This document shows, in pieces, positions 16,738-25,577 of a stretch of DNA of 64,000 bases. The position numbers were made by a program, and so were the translations under genes. The DNA lies in NCBI RefSeq assembly GCF_012641475.1, contig NZ_JABAIL010000005.1, positions 558,001-622,000 of the forward strand, given 5' to 3'. This stretch comes from Flammeovirga agarivorans. Lineage in GTDB: Bacteria > Bacteroidota > Bacteroidia > Cytophagales > Flammeovirgaceae. The stretch's first letter is position 1, and each line of letters begins with the position of its first letter. The notes below the pieces were generated by a model. The model had not been told where the DNA came from. It ran no database searches and worked only from the letters and a program-made list of their open reading frames with translations.

Positions 16738-18192
16738 ATGTCTATTACGATAAATTTAAAACCTATTCGAGTTATCTTTTGTTTTTTGTTCTTTGTGGCC
16801 GGGTGTATCACAAAAAATCCAATTCTTGCACAACAAAAACAACATAGTATAGACAAGGTGTTCAAAGAGTTTTTAGCTCATGATTGGATGAGAGGAGCTT
16901 CTGTTTCATTTAAAGTAAAATCACTCGAGAAAAAGAATATAGATTACGAGTATCAATCGACTACTTCATTAACTCCGGCATCTATTACCAAATTGTTTTC
17001 TACAAGTGTAGGCTTGAAAGTGTTAGGAGAAGATTATAAATACGAAACAAAAGTTAGTTATACAGGAGAAATTGTTGATGGTGTGCTAGATGGAGACTTG
17101 ATCATTCATGGAGCTGGAGACCCAACCCTAACACTGAGAAATCTTGATAGTGTTATCGTTAGTAAACTACCTGATTTAAAGGAGATAAAGGGGGCGATAA
17201 TTGCAGATGCTTCATTATATGGTAGAGTAACTACACCACCAAAATGGGTGTGGGAAGATTTAGGTAATTATTATGGAGCAGGTGTTTCTTCTCTAAATAT
17301 TAATGACAATATCTATGGAGTTTACCTGAAGACTGGAAGTACAGGTTCTAAATCTACTATCAATGAGATAAAACCGATTACTCCATATTTAACTGTAGAA
17401 AGTGAGGTGTTGGCAGGTGAAAAAGGTACTGGAGATAATTCTTTTATATTTTCATCGCCTTATTCGGATAGCCACATTATAAGAGGTACGTTACCGCCTA
17501 ATAGAAGTAATTTTAGAGTGAAAGGAGGAGTAACGAATCCGGAGTATCATACGATATGGATGTTGGCAGATACACTGGCCAGTCATGGAGTGAAAGTAGA
17601 TGAAAATCAATTGAAAGTGGTGTATAATTCAGAAGAGCTTGAAAAAAGTTTACCACTTTGTTCTGCGTTTTCACCTACATTATCGCAGATTATTGATAAA
17701 ACTAACAAAAAAAGTGTCAACCTATATGCGGAAGCGATAGCAAAGACCGTTAGTATAATGGAGACAAACTCTATTTTACCTGACAGTATCACTGCTTCAT
17801 TAATTCGAAACCTTGAAGATTTAGAATTGTCCGATGAAGGTTTATTTTTAGAAGATGGCAGTGGGCTCTCACCATTTGATGCTTTTTCAGCGAATCATAT
17901 GGTTACATTGTTAGAAAATATTCGATCAACAGATTATTTTGATACTTTTTATAATTCTTTAGCCGTAACAGGTACATCAGGTACTTTAAAATATTTCTGT
18001 CGTTACAATCAAGCTAAAGGTAGAGTGATTGGCAAGAGTGGGTCCATGCGAAGAGTCAAAAGTTATGCAGGGTATGTGAAGACTGTAAACAATGATACTC
18101 TGGTGTTTACGGTCATCGTTAACAACTTTGGGTGTAAAGGAAAAGAGGTTCGCAAAGCTCTTGAACCATTGATGGAAGAATTGGCGAAGTAG
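16738..18192 (+). CDS. dacB: D-alanyl-D-alanine carboxypeptidase/endopeptidase, PBP4 class C
   Basis: A 484-residue exported penicillin-binding protein. It has an N-terminal hydrophobic signal (residues ~10-31), the acylation motif Ser82-Ile-Thr-Lys85 (TPASITKLFST), the second motif SVN in KKSVNLYAEAIA, and the third motif KSG in VIGKSGSMRRVKSY. The large insert between motifs 1 and 2 is typical of PBP4/DacB. It trims or cuts peptidoglycan stem peptides in the periplasm. It is divergent from phoH, with 117 bases in between, and is probably transcribed alone. Confidence 0.93.
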   Translation: MSITINLKPIRVIFCFLFFVAGCITKNPILAQQKQHSIDKVFKEFLAHDWMRGASVSFKVKSLEKKNIDYEYQSTTSLTPASITKLFSTSVGLKVLGEDYKYETKVSYTGEIVDGVLDGDLIIHGAGDPTLTLRNLDSVIVSKLPDLKEIKGAIIADASLYGRVTTPPKWVWEDLGNYYGAGVSSLNINDNIYGVYLKTGSTGSKSTINEIKPITPYLTVESEVLAGEKGTGDNSFIFSSPYSDSHIIRGTLPPNRSNFRVKGGVTNPEYHTIWMLADTLASHGVKVDENQLKVVYNSEELEKSLPLCSAFSPTLSQIIDKTNKKSVNLYAEAIAKTVSIMETNSILPDSITASLIRNLEDLELSDEGLFLEDGSGLSPFDAFSANHMVTLLENIRSTDYFDTFYNSLAVTGTSGTLKYFCRYNQAKGRVIGKSGSMRRVKSYAGYVKTVNNDTLVFTVIVNNFGCKGKEVRKALEPLMEELAK

Positions 18193-18269
18193 TACTTTTT
18201 TTAGTTGATCGAGAATTTTCGTCACGATATTTGCATATAATAATGCTATAAATAATTGGAATGATTATA

Positions 18270-18277
18270 TATCTTTG
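18270..18277 (+). promoter_or_regulatory. Candidate -7 box for the SpoIIE-type phosphatase gene
   Basis: TATCTTTG matches TAnnTTTG exactly, about 110 bases before the ATG. No TTG is found at the usual -33 distance. Confidence 0.35.
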
Positions 18278-18384
18278 CTTACATTGTAGGTATAGGGTGA
18301 AATGAATCTGATTTTCAGGTTGTTACTCCATTTTTTGGGATTATATTAGTATGAACTACCTTAAGTTCAAGACTGGCTAAGCTT

Positions 18385-21300
18385 ATGTTATTGAAAAAAA
18401 TTATCAGTTCATTTTTTGTATTATTTTGGCTTCTTACGTTATCTACATTAACCCAAGCTCAAAATATTAATGAGTTAAAGTCCGAATTAAAAGGAATGCC
18501 TAACGGTAAACGAAAAGTTGATAAACTTATCGAACTCGCTAGGTTGGAACTCGATCAGAGTAATTTCAATGCAATGAAAGAAACTGCTGATCAAGCGTTA
18601 AAGATTTCGCAGCAAGTTGACTACAAATTAGGAGAAGCTGACGCTTTATTGATGTACTCTACGATGTACAAACTAAAGCGTGACTTTGATACCGCTATTG
18701 AATACGGTATTAACTCGATCAAAATCTATGAAAATGTAAATGAAGATATTCCTTTGTATGAGGCATATGGTGAAATATGTTTCTTATACCAAGATTGGGG
18801 TATCTACGAAAATGCAATCGAATATGAGTTAAAAGCATTGAGAGTTGCAACAAGAATGAATGACAAAAAGCGTCAAAAAGAGATTTGGCACCTTTTGGGT
18901 AACTCATACTTGCGTCTCGATAATTTTGATCAAGCTTTATACTACTTCCGTTTGAGTGCTGAATACCTAAAAGAAAGAGAGCAGTATTATCATGATACAA
19001 ATGATTTACAAGCTTACAATACTACTTTAGGTAAGATTGCTTCTATCGAAATGAAAAGAGGTAATTATGAAGAGGCAAAAAATATCAACGAAGAAATCTT
19101 AGCCAATAAAGAGAGACTTGGTGATGAGGAAGGAAAACACGTACCTCTAAACGATATTGGTGTATGTTATGAGAAATTAGGTAAAAGGGATAAAGCCCTA
19201 ACTTATTTTAAAAGAGCCTTAGAAATTAACAGAAAGTACGGCCGTCCTGAATCCCAAAATACAACCTTACTTTTCAATATTGGTACTTTATCGAATAGTA
19301 ATATGCGTTATAGTGATGCTTTAAGAGCCTATAATGACGTATTGAAAATTCGTATGAAGCAAGGTCAGCCAGGCCCAATTGCCCAAGCTTATACTTATAT
19401 CGCATCAGTATATACTGGTAAGGGTAACTACTCAGAAGCTATCAAAAACTATAACAACAGTATTAGATATGCTAGAGAGGCTGGCGATTACAATCAAATC
19501 GAAAGAAACTTAAAACAAATCGGTGATATCTATAAGAAAACAGATGATTACAAAAAAGCATTGAATGTAATGAATCGTCTGATTTCATTGAAAGATAGTA
19601 TTATCCGAAATGAGAAGTTACAATATCAGAAAATTGCAAATGCTCGTATTGCTGCAGAGCAGAAGGAAAAAGAAATTGACCTTCTGATCATGAACCAAAA
19701 AGTAAACGAAGCAACCATGAGACGTTTAGAAGAAGAAAATGCTCGTAAAGCACAGGATCTTGAACTTCTACAACGTGAGCAATACATTAAAGAAACAGAG
19801 TTAAGACAAAAAGAGTTAGAGCAACAGCAACAAAAGCAAGAGCTTAGACTTACAATGTCGGCACTAGAATCTGAGAAAAAGGCGAAAGAGATTGATCAAC
19901 TTCAGAGAACTAAAAAGCTTAACGAGTTGAAAATCCAACAAACGGATGCCGTGGCCCTTCAAAAGCAACAAGAATTAGAGCTTTTAGAAAGAGCAAAAGA
20001 ACTTCAGGAAAACAAACTGAGGGAAAAAGAAAATATGCAGCGTGTATATTTTGGTATGTTCGGTTTGCTTTTCGTTGTGTTAGGTTTGATTATCTCAGGT
20101 TACTTCCAAAACCGTAAGAAAAACTTTAAGCTTGCAGCGAAGAACGAAGAAATTTTAGGTCAAAACGTTGAGATTGAGAAGCAAAGAGATGAGCTTGTTT
20201 CAGCTAAGACACAAATCGAAAAGGCGTATGATAATATCCAAGTCTTATCGGAATTTGGTCAGAAAATTACAGCGATTTTAGATCTTGAATCTATCAACTG
20301 GACGGCTTATGCTTATGTAAATACACTAATGGATGCGGCGGTATTTGGTATTGGTATTTACAGAGAAAAATATGAGAAAATTGAATACATTAACTTCCTA
20401 GAAAATGGTTTAACATTACCATTGTTCAGTTATGATATCAATAAACAAAATAGTTTATCTACTTTGTGTTATAAGTCTAGTGAAGAGATTGTAATCAATG
20501 ATTATGAATCTGAAATCAATAACTTCTTACGACAAGAACCTGAATTTAAAACATCCGCTAGACCGAATTCATTAGTATACTTACCACTAGTTACTGAGAA
20601 AAATCTAGGTGTTTTAACTGTTCAGAGTTACGATAAATTTGCTTATTCTCGTAACGAATTGAACATCTTAAGAACTTTAGCCTCTTATTGTGCGATTGCC
20701 TTAACTAACGCAAATGCATATCAAGAGATTGAAAATAAGAACAAGAGTATTACAGATAGTATTAGATATGCTCAAACAATTCAAAGAGCCATTCTACCAT
20801 CTAATGCTAAGATTCAAACGGGTCTATTAGAGAACTTTGTTTACTTCCGCCCTAAAGATATTGTATCTGGTGACTTCTATTGGTTCTCTAAAGTAGAAGA
20901 GAAAATTAATAAAACATCTTTCTCTAAATCTGATGTAGCAGAAAGAACATTTATTGCCGCACTAGATTGTACAGGTCATGGTGTACCAGGTGGTTTCATG
21001 TCAATGATTGGTAATACATTATTGAATGAGATTATTAACCAGAAGCAAGTATTTGAACCATCAAAGATTCTTGATATGCTAAATGAAGGTGTAATTGATG
21101 CCCTTCACCAAGAGAACAAGAGTAATGATGACGGTATGGATGTTTGTTTATGTATGGTAGAGAAAACAGTTGCTGGAGCAACTAAAGTAGTATTCTCTGG
21201 TGCAAAACGTCCTCTATACGTAAAAGAACCAGGTGGAACAGAATTATTAGAATATAAAGGTGATAACAAATCGATTGGTGGTGTTCATAGAAGAAAATCA

Positions 21301-21555
21301 TCAAAAGTCAGCTTTACAAACACTGTAATTAATGTTGATCCAGGTACTACAATTTATCTAACAACAGATGGTCTTCAAGATCAGAACAACAAAAATGGTC
21401 GTAAGTTTGGTAAAATTCAGTTAACTGATTTATTATTTGCTAATGCTGAGAAACCAATGTTAGAGCAGAAATCTGCATTAGAAAAAGCACTTACAGAGCA
21501 CATGGGTGAGATTCCACAACGTGACGATATCACAATCCTAGGTGTAAGACTGTAA
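18385..21555 (+). CDS. TPR / coiled-coil / GAF / SpoIIE-phosphatase signalling protein
   Basis: A 1056-residue protein with a signal peptide (to ~residue 26) and about eight tetratricopeptide repeats (~residues 40-400, periplasmic). A long charged coiled coil rich in QKEKEIDLL-type heptads (~410-550) follows, then one membrane helix (~553-573). The cytoplasmic half has a second coiled coil, a GAF domain (~620-780) and a PP2C/SpoIIE phosphatase with its metal-binding motifs: SGDFYWFS, ALDCTGHGVPGGFMSMIG, TDGLQDQ and RDDITILG. It looks like a transmembrane receptor controlling Ser/Thr dephosphorylation, for instance of anti-sigma-factor antagonists, but no STAS or RsbW-like gene lies nearby. 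It ends in a strong terminator. Confidence 0.88.
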   Translation: MLLKKIISSFFVLFWLLTLSTLTQAQNINELKSELKGMPNGKRKVDKLIELARLELDQSNFNAMKETADQALKISQQVDYKLGEADALLMYSTMYKLKRDFDTAIEYGINSIKIYENVNEDIPLYEAYGEICFLYQDWGIYENAIEYELKALRVATRMNDKKRQKEIWHLLGNSYLRLDNFDQALYYFRLSAEYLKEREQYYHDTNDLQAYNTTLGKIASIEMKRGNYEEAKNINEEILANKERLGDEEGKHVPLNDIGVCYEKLGKRDKALTYFKRALEINRKYGRPESQNTTLLFNIGTLSNSNMRYSDALRAYNDVLKIRMKQGQPGPIAQAYTYIASVYTGKGNYSEAIKNYNNSIRYAREAGDYNQIERNLKQIGDIYKKTDDYKKALNVMNRLISLKDSIIRNEKLQYQKIANARIAAEQKEKEIDLLIMNQKVNEATMRRLEEENARKAQDLELLQREQYIKETELRQKELEQQQQKQELRLTMSALESEKKAKEIDQLQRTKKLNELKIQQTDAVALQKQQELELLERAKELQENKLREKENMQRVYFGMFGLLFVVLGLIISGYFQNRKKNFKLAAKNEEILGQNVEIEKQRDELVSAKTQIEKAYDNIQVLSEFGQKITAILDLESINWTAYAYVNTLMDAAVFGIGIYREKYEKIEYINFLENGLTLPLFSYDINKQNSLSTLCYKSSEEIVINDYESEINNFLRQEPEFKTSARPNSLVYLPLVTEKNLGVLTVQSYDKFAYSRNELNILRTLASYCAIALTNANAYQEIENKNKSITDSIRYAQTIQRAILPSNAKIQTGLLENFVYFRPKDIVSGDFYWFSKVEEKINKTSFSKSDVAERTFIAALDCTGHGVPGGFMSMIGNTLLNEIINQKQVFEPSKILDMLNEGVIDALHQENKSNDDGMDVCLCMVEKTVAGATKVVFSGAKRPLYVKEPGGTELLEYKGDNKSIGGVHRRKSSKVSFTNTVINVDPGTTIYLTTDGLQDQNNKNGRKFGKIQLTDLLFANAEKPMLEQKSALEKALTEHMGEIPQRDDITILGVRL

Positions 21556-21574
21556 CAAGAATATACCACTAAAC

Positions 21575-21616
21575 AAAAAAGACAATCAGTGATGCACTGG
21601 TTGTCTTTTTTTGTTT
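21575..21616. terminator. Bidirectional terminator between convergent genes
   Basis: The stem GACAATCAGT (21581-21590) / ACTGGTTGTC (21596-21605) is flanked by AAAAAA on the left and TTTTTTT on the right. It serves the phosphatase gene (plus) and probably the membrane protein gene on the minus strand. Confidence 0.85.
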
Positions 21617-23683
21617 TTAATCATTTTCATAGATGTTGAACTCAGAGAAAATTAATGGTTGTACTCTTTTTTTCTTTTCAAATGGAATATCAAATACTTT
21701 ATCATAGTAGTAAGGGGAACTTTTAATGGGGTTCATAATATTTAACTCAACAGAATCATAAGAGATGATTTTAAAAGGAACATTGACTCGGCCCCATTTT
21801 CTTGCAATGACATCGTATTGATCTATGTAATATGTTTGACCTATAACTTTATTGTTTTGAGTGATTTGTATACGATTGTTTCCTAGACTGTCTTGATGAT
21901 AATTATATGACCAAAAAGTAAGCTGATATTCTTCTGTAGTAGATAATGAATCAGGTTTGAATCTTATAATATTTTGTTTGCCTAGATAATCCACTATAAT
22001 ATTATTTGGATTACTTAACGAAAGTTTTAAGTCAGAAGGCTGAAGGTTTAACTTAGCGTTTTTACGTAATTCATTGATACTTGTTAAAGGTGAAATAAAG
22101 TCTCGCAGTTTTAAACTATAGAGATTTGAACTGATTACTTCAATGTTCCTCCACCGCATATCTTTATCCAAAGAGTAAATAAGTATTTTTTTATCTAAAT
22201 CTATCTTTGAAAAGAGCTCATCAGATCTCTCAAGTGTTGGTATTAATAACTGTAATTGTAAGAAAATCTCTTCTTTACTTCTTCTAGAAAGGTAGGTATT
22301 AATACAAGGAATATGATAATGGTAAGAGATATTGTATACGTTCTTTATTATTTCATGGTATGAAGAACGATCATTGAATCCATAGATAGTAGCATAATGT
22401 TCATTACTATTTATATGAAGGTTTTTTTCAGATGTTTGGAAAATATTGATGTTTTTTTCTGAGTGTTCATAAATATTGTGTTGATAGTTTATGGCCTCAA
22501 AGAATCCGAATATTAAAATAGGAGCTAAAATCTTGTTGTTTACTTTGTTTGTGATCAGACTTAAAGATGGAATTAAAAATAAAAAAAATGACACCCACCC
22601 GAAGCGTAATAGATCTCTAATCTGTTCTAATTGAGGTATAAGAACTAGGAGCGTTTTTATACGAATGAAAAAAGTTAATCCATATAATAGGAATATTGCT
22701 CCAACTGTATAGAAGGAGATATATATAAATAAGTGTTTTACTTTTAATTGGCGTTTTATACTCTTAACTAAAATGTAAAAAGTTAGAATTATTATACACC
22801 AGAAATAGTAATTAAACTGTAAGCTATCATGGATATAAATATCTTCAAAATACAATTTGTGGAAGATGTTTTTGAAGAAAATTCTAAAGTCATATAGAAT
22901 TGTGGTATGTGCTGATCTCCAAAGATGATTGTCAAGTAAAGAAATAGATAGAGTGTAAATGACTGTTGGAATTACGCCAAGAAAAGAATAAGAAAGGTAT
23001 TTATATCTATTTTTTTTGAAGGCGATTGAAAAGCATAGAAATATAAAAATAGTAGTTCCAGCCCATAGAGTTCCGGTATATCCATGTAAGTAAAATCCAA
23101 TGAGATTTAAAAAGAAAATAGAACTTAAGGTAATCGTTTGTTTATTATTTTGGGTAGCCTTTATGATTAAGTATAACAAGCAAGGGGTTAAAATGATAAA
23201 GAATAATCCAAAATGAATTAGAATTCTACTATTTACTGGGCATCCTAATACAATGACGAGTGCTCCTATTGAATTAATAATAGCGTTTTTATTAAAAAAT
23301 TCTAAGGTTTTGTATGTGTATAAATAACTAATTGGATAACAACCAAATAGTATGATATGTAATATGGCAATAGAATAATTAGTAATATCAAACCCTAGGT
23401 ATTTTAGAAAGTAGATTATGCTTCCAATAAAAGGAACCGAATCAGATAGCAGAACAATCTCTCCAAATGGAAAGTTTAAACCATTGGAATTACCATATTT
23501 TGCAAGCCAAGCGAATAAGTAATAATTTTTTAGCCCATCATCACCATGGTCATACATTAGATAAGTATTGGGCGTCAGTATAAATTGATGGAAAATGATT
23601 ATTAGTGTTAAAACTAAAACCAACATTCCAATAAGAAAGGGAGTAAGTTTAATTTGTTTTGTTTTGTAGTTAATAAGATTCAT
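21617..23683 (-). CDS. Large polytopic membrane protein, GT-C/YfhO-like
   Basis: A 688-residue protein with about 12 membrane segments in the first ~400 residues and a soluble, probably beta-rich C-terminal domain (~490-688). The first extracytoplasmic loop carries acidic residues just after helix 1 (YLMYDHGDDGLKNYYLFAW), as in lipid-linked GT-C glycosyltransferases and YfhO-like proteins. Transfer of a sugar onto a surface glycan is inferred; I cannot name the family firmly. Base composition is clearly more AT-rich than the flanking genes, like the two plus-strand genes that diverge from it only 31 bases away. Confidence 0.55.
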   Translation of the reverse strand: MNLINYKTKQIKLTPFLIGMLVLVLTLIIIFHQFILTPNTYLMYDHGDDGLKNYYLFAWLAKYGNSNGLNFPFGEIVLLSDSVPFIGSIIYFLKYLGFDITNYSIAILHIILFGCYPISYLYTYKTLEFFNKNAIINSIGALVIVLGCPVNSRILIHFGLFFIILTPCLLYLIIKATQNNKQTITLSSIFFLNLIGFYLHGYTGTLWAGTTIFIFLCFSIAFKKNRYKYLSYSFLGVIPTVIYTLSISLLDNHLWRSAHTTILYDFRIFFKNIFHKLYFEDIYIHDSLQFNYYFWCIIILTFYILVKSIKRQLKVKHLFIYISFYTVGAIFLLYGLTFFIRIKTLLVLIPQLEQIRDLLRFGWVSFFLFLIPSLSLITNKVNNKILAPILIFGFFEAINYQHNIYEHSEKNINIFQTSEKNLHINSNEHYATIYGFNDRSSYHEIIKNVYNISYHYHIPCINTYLSRRSKEEIFLQLQLLIPTLERSDELFSKIDLDKKILIYSLDKDMRWRNIEVISSNLYSLKLRDFISPLTSINELRKNAKLNLQPSDLKLSLSNPNNIIVDYLGKQNIIRFKPDSLSTTEEYQLTFWSYNYHQDSLGNNRIQITQNNKVIGQTYYIDQYDVIARKWGRVNVPFKIISYDSVELNIMNPIKSSPYYYDKVFDIPFEKKKRVQPLIFSEFNIYEND

Positions 23684-23714
23684 TTTTGATATTCAAAATA
23701 TGGCTAAATGATTT

Positions 23715-24467
23715 ATGAAGTTATTGCTGAATTCCTTTTTGATATTTTTTATTCTTTCAGGCTGTACAATACAACAGACTCCTAGCATTAATTTATCATT
23801 TGATGATAGGTCTATTGATTCGTGGTATAACATAAAAGATCTCTTTCAAAAATATGATGTAAAAGTAACTTTTTTTATCACACAAATAGATTCCTTATCT
23901 GTTTCAGATATTGTAAAATTAAGAGAACTAGAAGAAGAAGGTCATGAGATAGGGTATCACGGTAATATTCATGTTGTTTCAGAGTATTACATCAAAGAAA
24001 ACTCATATATAGATTATATTGAAAATGAAATAAACCCAGGGTTGGATAGTTTAAAAAGTTTAGGGTTTAACCCCATATCATTTGCCTATCCGTATGGTTC
24101 TAAGTATTGGTTTACAGATTTTCTTCTTTATCTAAAAGGGTTTGAGTATACAAGAAATGTCACACCTAGATTTGGAGAGGATGATTTAACTAAATTAGAT
24201 ATATACTCATCACAAAATAGTTGGGATTTTAGAAAATCAGCATTAGAGATTGATGCAAATGCAAAAGTGAGTATTGAGATGTTAGACCTGGCATTTCAGA
24301 AGGTTGTTGATGAGCATAAAATCATTTATTTGTATGCACACACACCAACGAAAGAAGAAAACCCAAAGGCATATAACATTAATATTAAATATTTAGAATC
24401 GGTTTTTGTCTTATCGAAAAAATATAATTTAAAATTTACTACGTTTAAGAATTTTGCAAATGAATAG
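23715..24467 (+). CDS. Polysaccharide deacetylase (CE4, NodB-like) lipoprotein
   Basis: A 250-residue lipoprotein: signal peptide with lipobox ILSGC (Cys17). The NodB fold motifs are visible: LSFDDRS (motif 1, catalytic base Asp), HEIGYHGNIH (motif 2, zinc-binding His pair) and FAYPYGSKYWF (motif 3). CE4 enzymes remove N- or O-acetyl groups from glycans such as peptidoglycan or exopolysaccharide. It should sit in the envelope. The stop codon overlaps the start of the next membrane protein by 8 bases, so the two form an operon. Confidence 0.85.
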   Translation: MKLLLNSFLIFFILSGCTIQQTPSINLSFDDRSIDSWYNIKDLFQKYDVKVTFFITQIDSLSVSDIVKLRELEEEGHEIGYHGNIHVVSEYYIKENSYIDYIENEINPGLDSLKSLGFNPISFAYPYGSKYWFTDFLLYLKGFEYTRNVTPRFGEDDLTKLDIYSSQNSWDFRKSALEIDANAKVSIEMLDLAFQKVVDEHKIIYLYAHTPTKEENPKAYNINIKYLESVFVLSKKYNLKFTTFKNFANE

Positions 24468-25563
24468 AATGGTAGTTAAGGATAAATTACTAATACCTAT
24501 TTTATCAATAATAGTATTTTCTGTCTTATTTTTTATTGCTGTAAAAACAGGGTTGGGAATAGATTATGATTCAAAGATTTATATAAAAGGAGCAGAATAT
24601 ATTCAAAGTTATGGTATTATTTCCTTTCTCAATGAACCGTCTTTTGCAATGTGGCCACCTTTAGAGTTTGTGGTAATTTCAGGTATAAAGAGTTATTCAT
24701 CTTTATTACTTTTTCAGTATCTCATGGTTGTTATATCAATACTATATTGGAATAACTTCTATTCTTCTTTTTATGAACCTGATAAATTAAACCAATGGGT
24801 ATTTGCATTATTATTATCAACAAATGTTGGTTTATTATTGTGTGCAAAATTTCTTTGGTCAGAAAGTCTATTTCTATTTTTAGTTTCCACAATTATATAT
24901 TATGTTTTTAAGTATGTAAAGACACAGAAGGTAGCCTATTTATTTCTGATCGGTTTATTGTCGATACTTCTACCTTTACAAAGAATATCAGGTCTATTTA
25001 TTATTCTTTCAATTATAGCAGTCACTATCTTTTTTTTGAATAATTATCGACTTATCCTATTTGAAAGTCTTGGTTTATTTTCATTTACAGGTTGGTTTTT
25101 AATAACTAATGCAGGTCTATCAAGAAGGGAGGGAATAGAGCTTTCTTTTGGTTTATTTAGTGATGTCATTTTCAATTATTTTGATGTAGTTCAAAAAAAC
25201 TTTTTTCCTTCAATTTTACCTTATCCTGTTCTTGGTGTTCTAATTTCTTGTCTGGTACTCATACCCCTATTTGTTAAAGCGATAGGTAACATCTATATAC
25301 CAACATTATTTATATGGATGACTAATACAGCTTTAATAATACTTAGTATTTTTTTAAAAAAAGCAGGTAATGATCAACAAGAAATAATGAGGTTTCTAAC
25401 CCCCATAATTCCACTTCTATTAATTTTGGTCTTAGAGTCTATCTCAGTTCTAGGTGTTAAATGGAAAATTGATCGCAAACTATTGATACTGATACCGACT
25501 TTATTATCGATATATTCGTTTGTAAGAGCAATCAAGAACTCAATATTATTTTCAGAATTATGA
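24460..25563 (+). CDS. Polytopic membrane protein, possible GT-C glycosyltransferase
   Basis: A 367-residue protein from the ATG at 24460, which overlaps the deacetylase stop. It has about 10 hydrophobic helices. The first periplasmic loop has the acidic pattern GLGIDYDSKIYIKGAEYI and later a WPPLE motif, as in ArnT/PMT-like GT-C enzymes, where such acidic residues are catalytic. It is shorter than most of that family and ends soon after the last helix, without a soluble domain. Together with the deacetylase and the divergent 688-residue membrane protein it suggests synthesis or editing of a surface glycan. This functional link is inferred from position. Confidence 0.5.
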   Translation: MNRMVVKDKLLIPILSIIVFSVLFFIAVKTGLGIDYDSKIYIKGAEYIQSYGIISFLNEPSFAMWPPLEFVVISGIKSYSSLLLFQYLMVVISILYWNNFYSSFYEPDKLNQWVFALLLSTNVGLLLCAKFLWSESLFLFLVSTIIYYVFKYVKTQKVAYLFLIGLLSILLPLQRISGLFIILSIIAVTIFFLNNYRLILFESLGLFSFTGWFLITNAGLSRREGIELSFGLFSDVIFNYFDVVQKNFFPSILPYPVLGVLISCLVLIPLFVKAIGNIYIPTLFIWMTNTALIILSIFLKKAGNDQQEIMRFLTPIIPLLLILVLESISVLGVKWKIDRKLLILIPTLLSIYSFVRAIKNSILFSEL

Positions 25564-25577
25564 AGCGACCCTATTTA

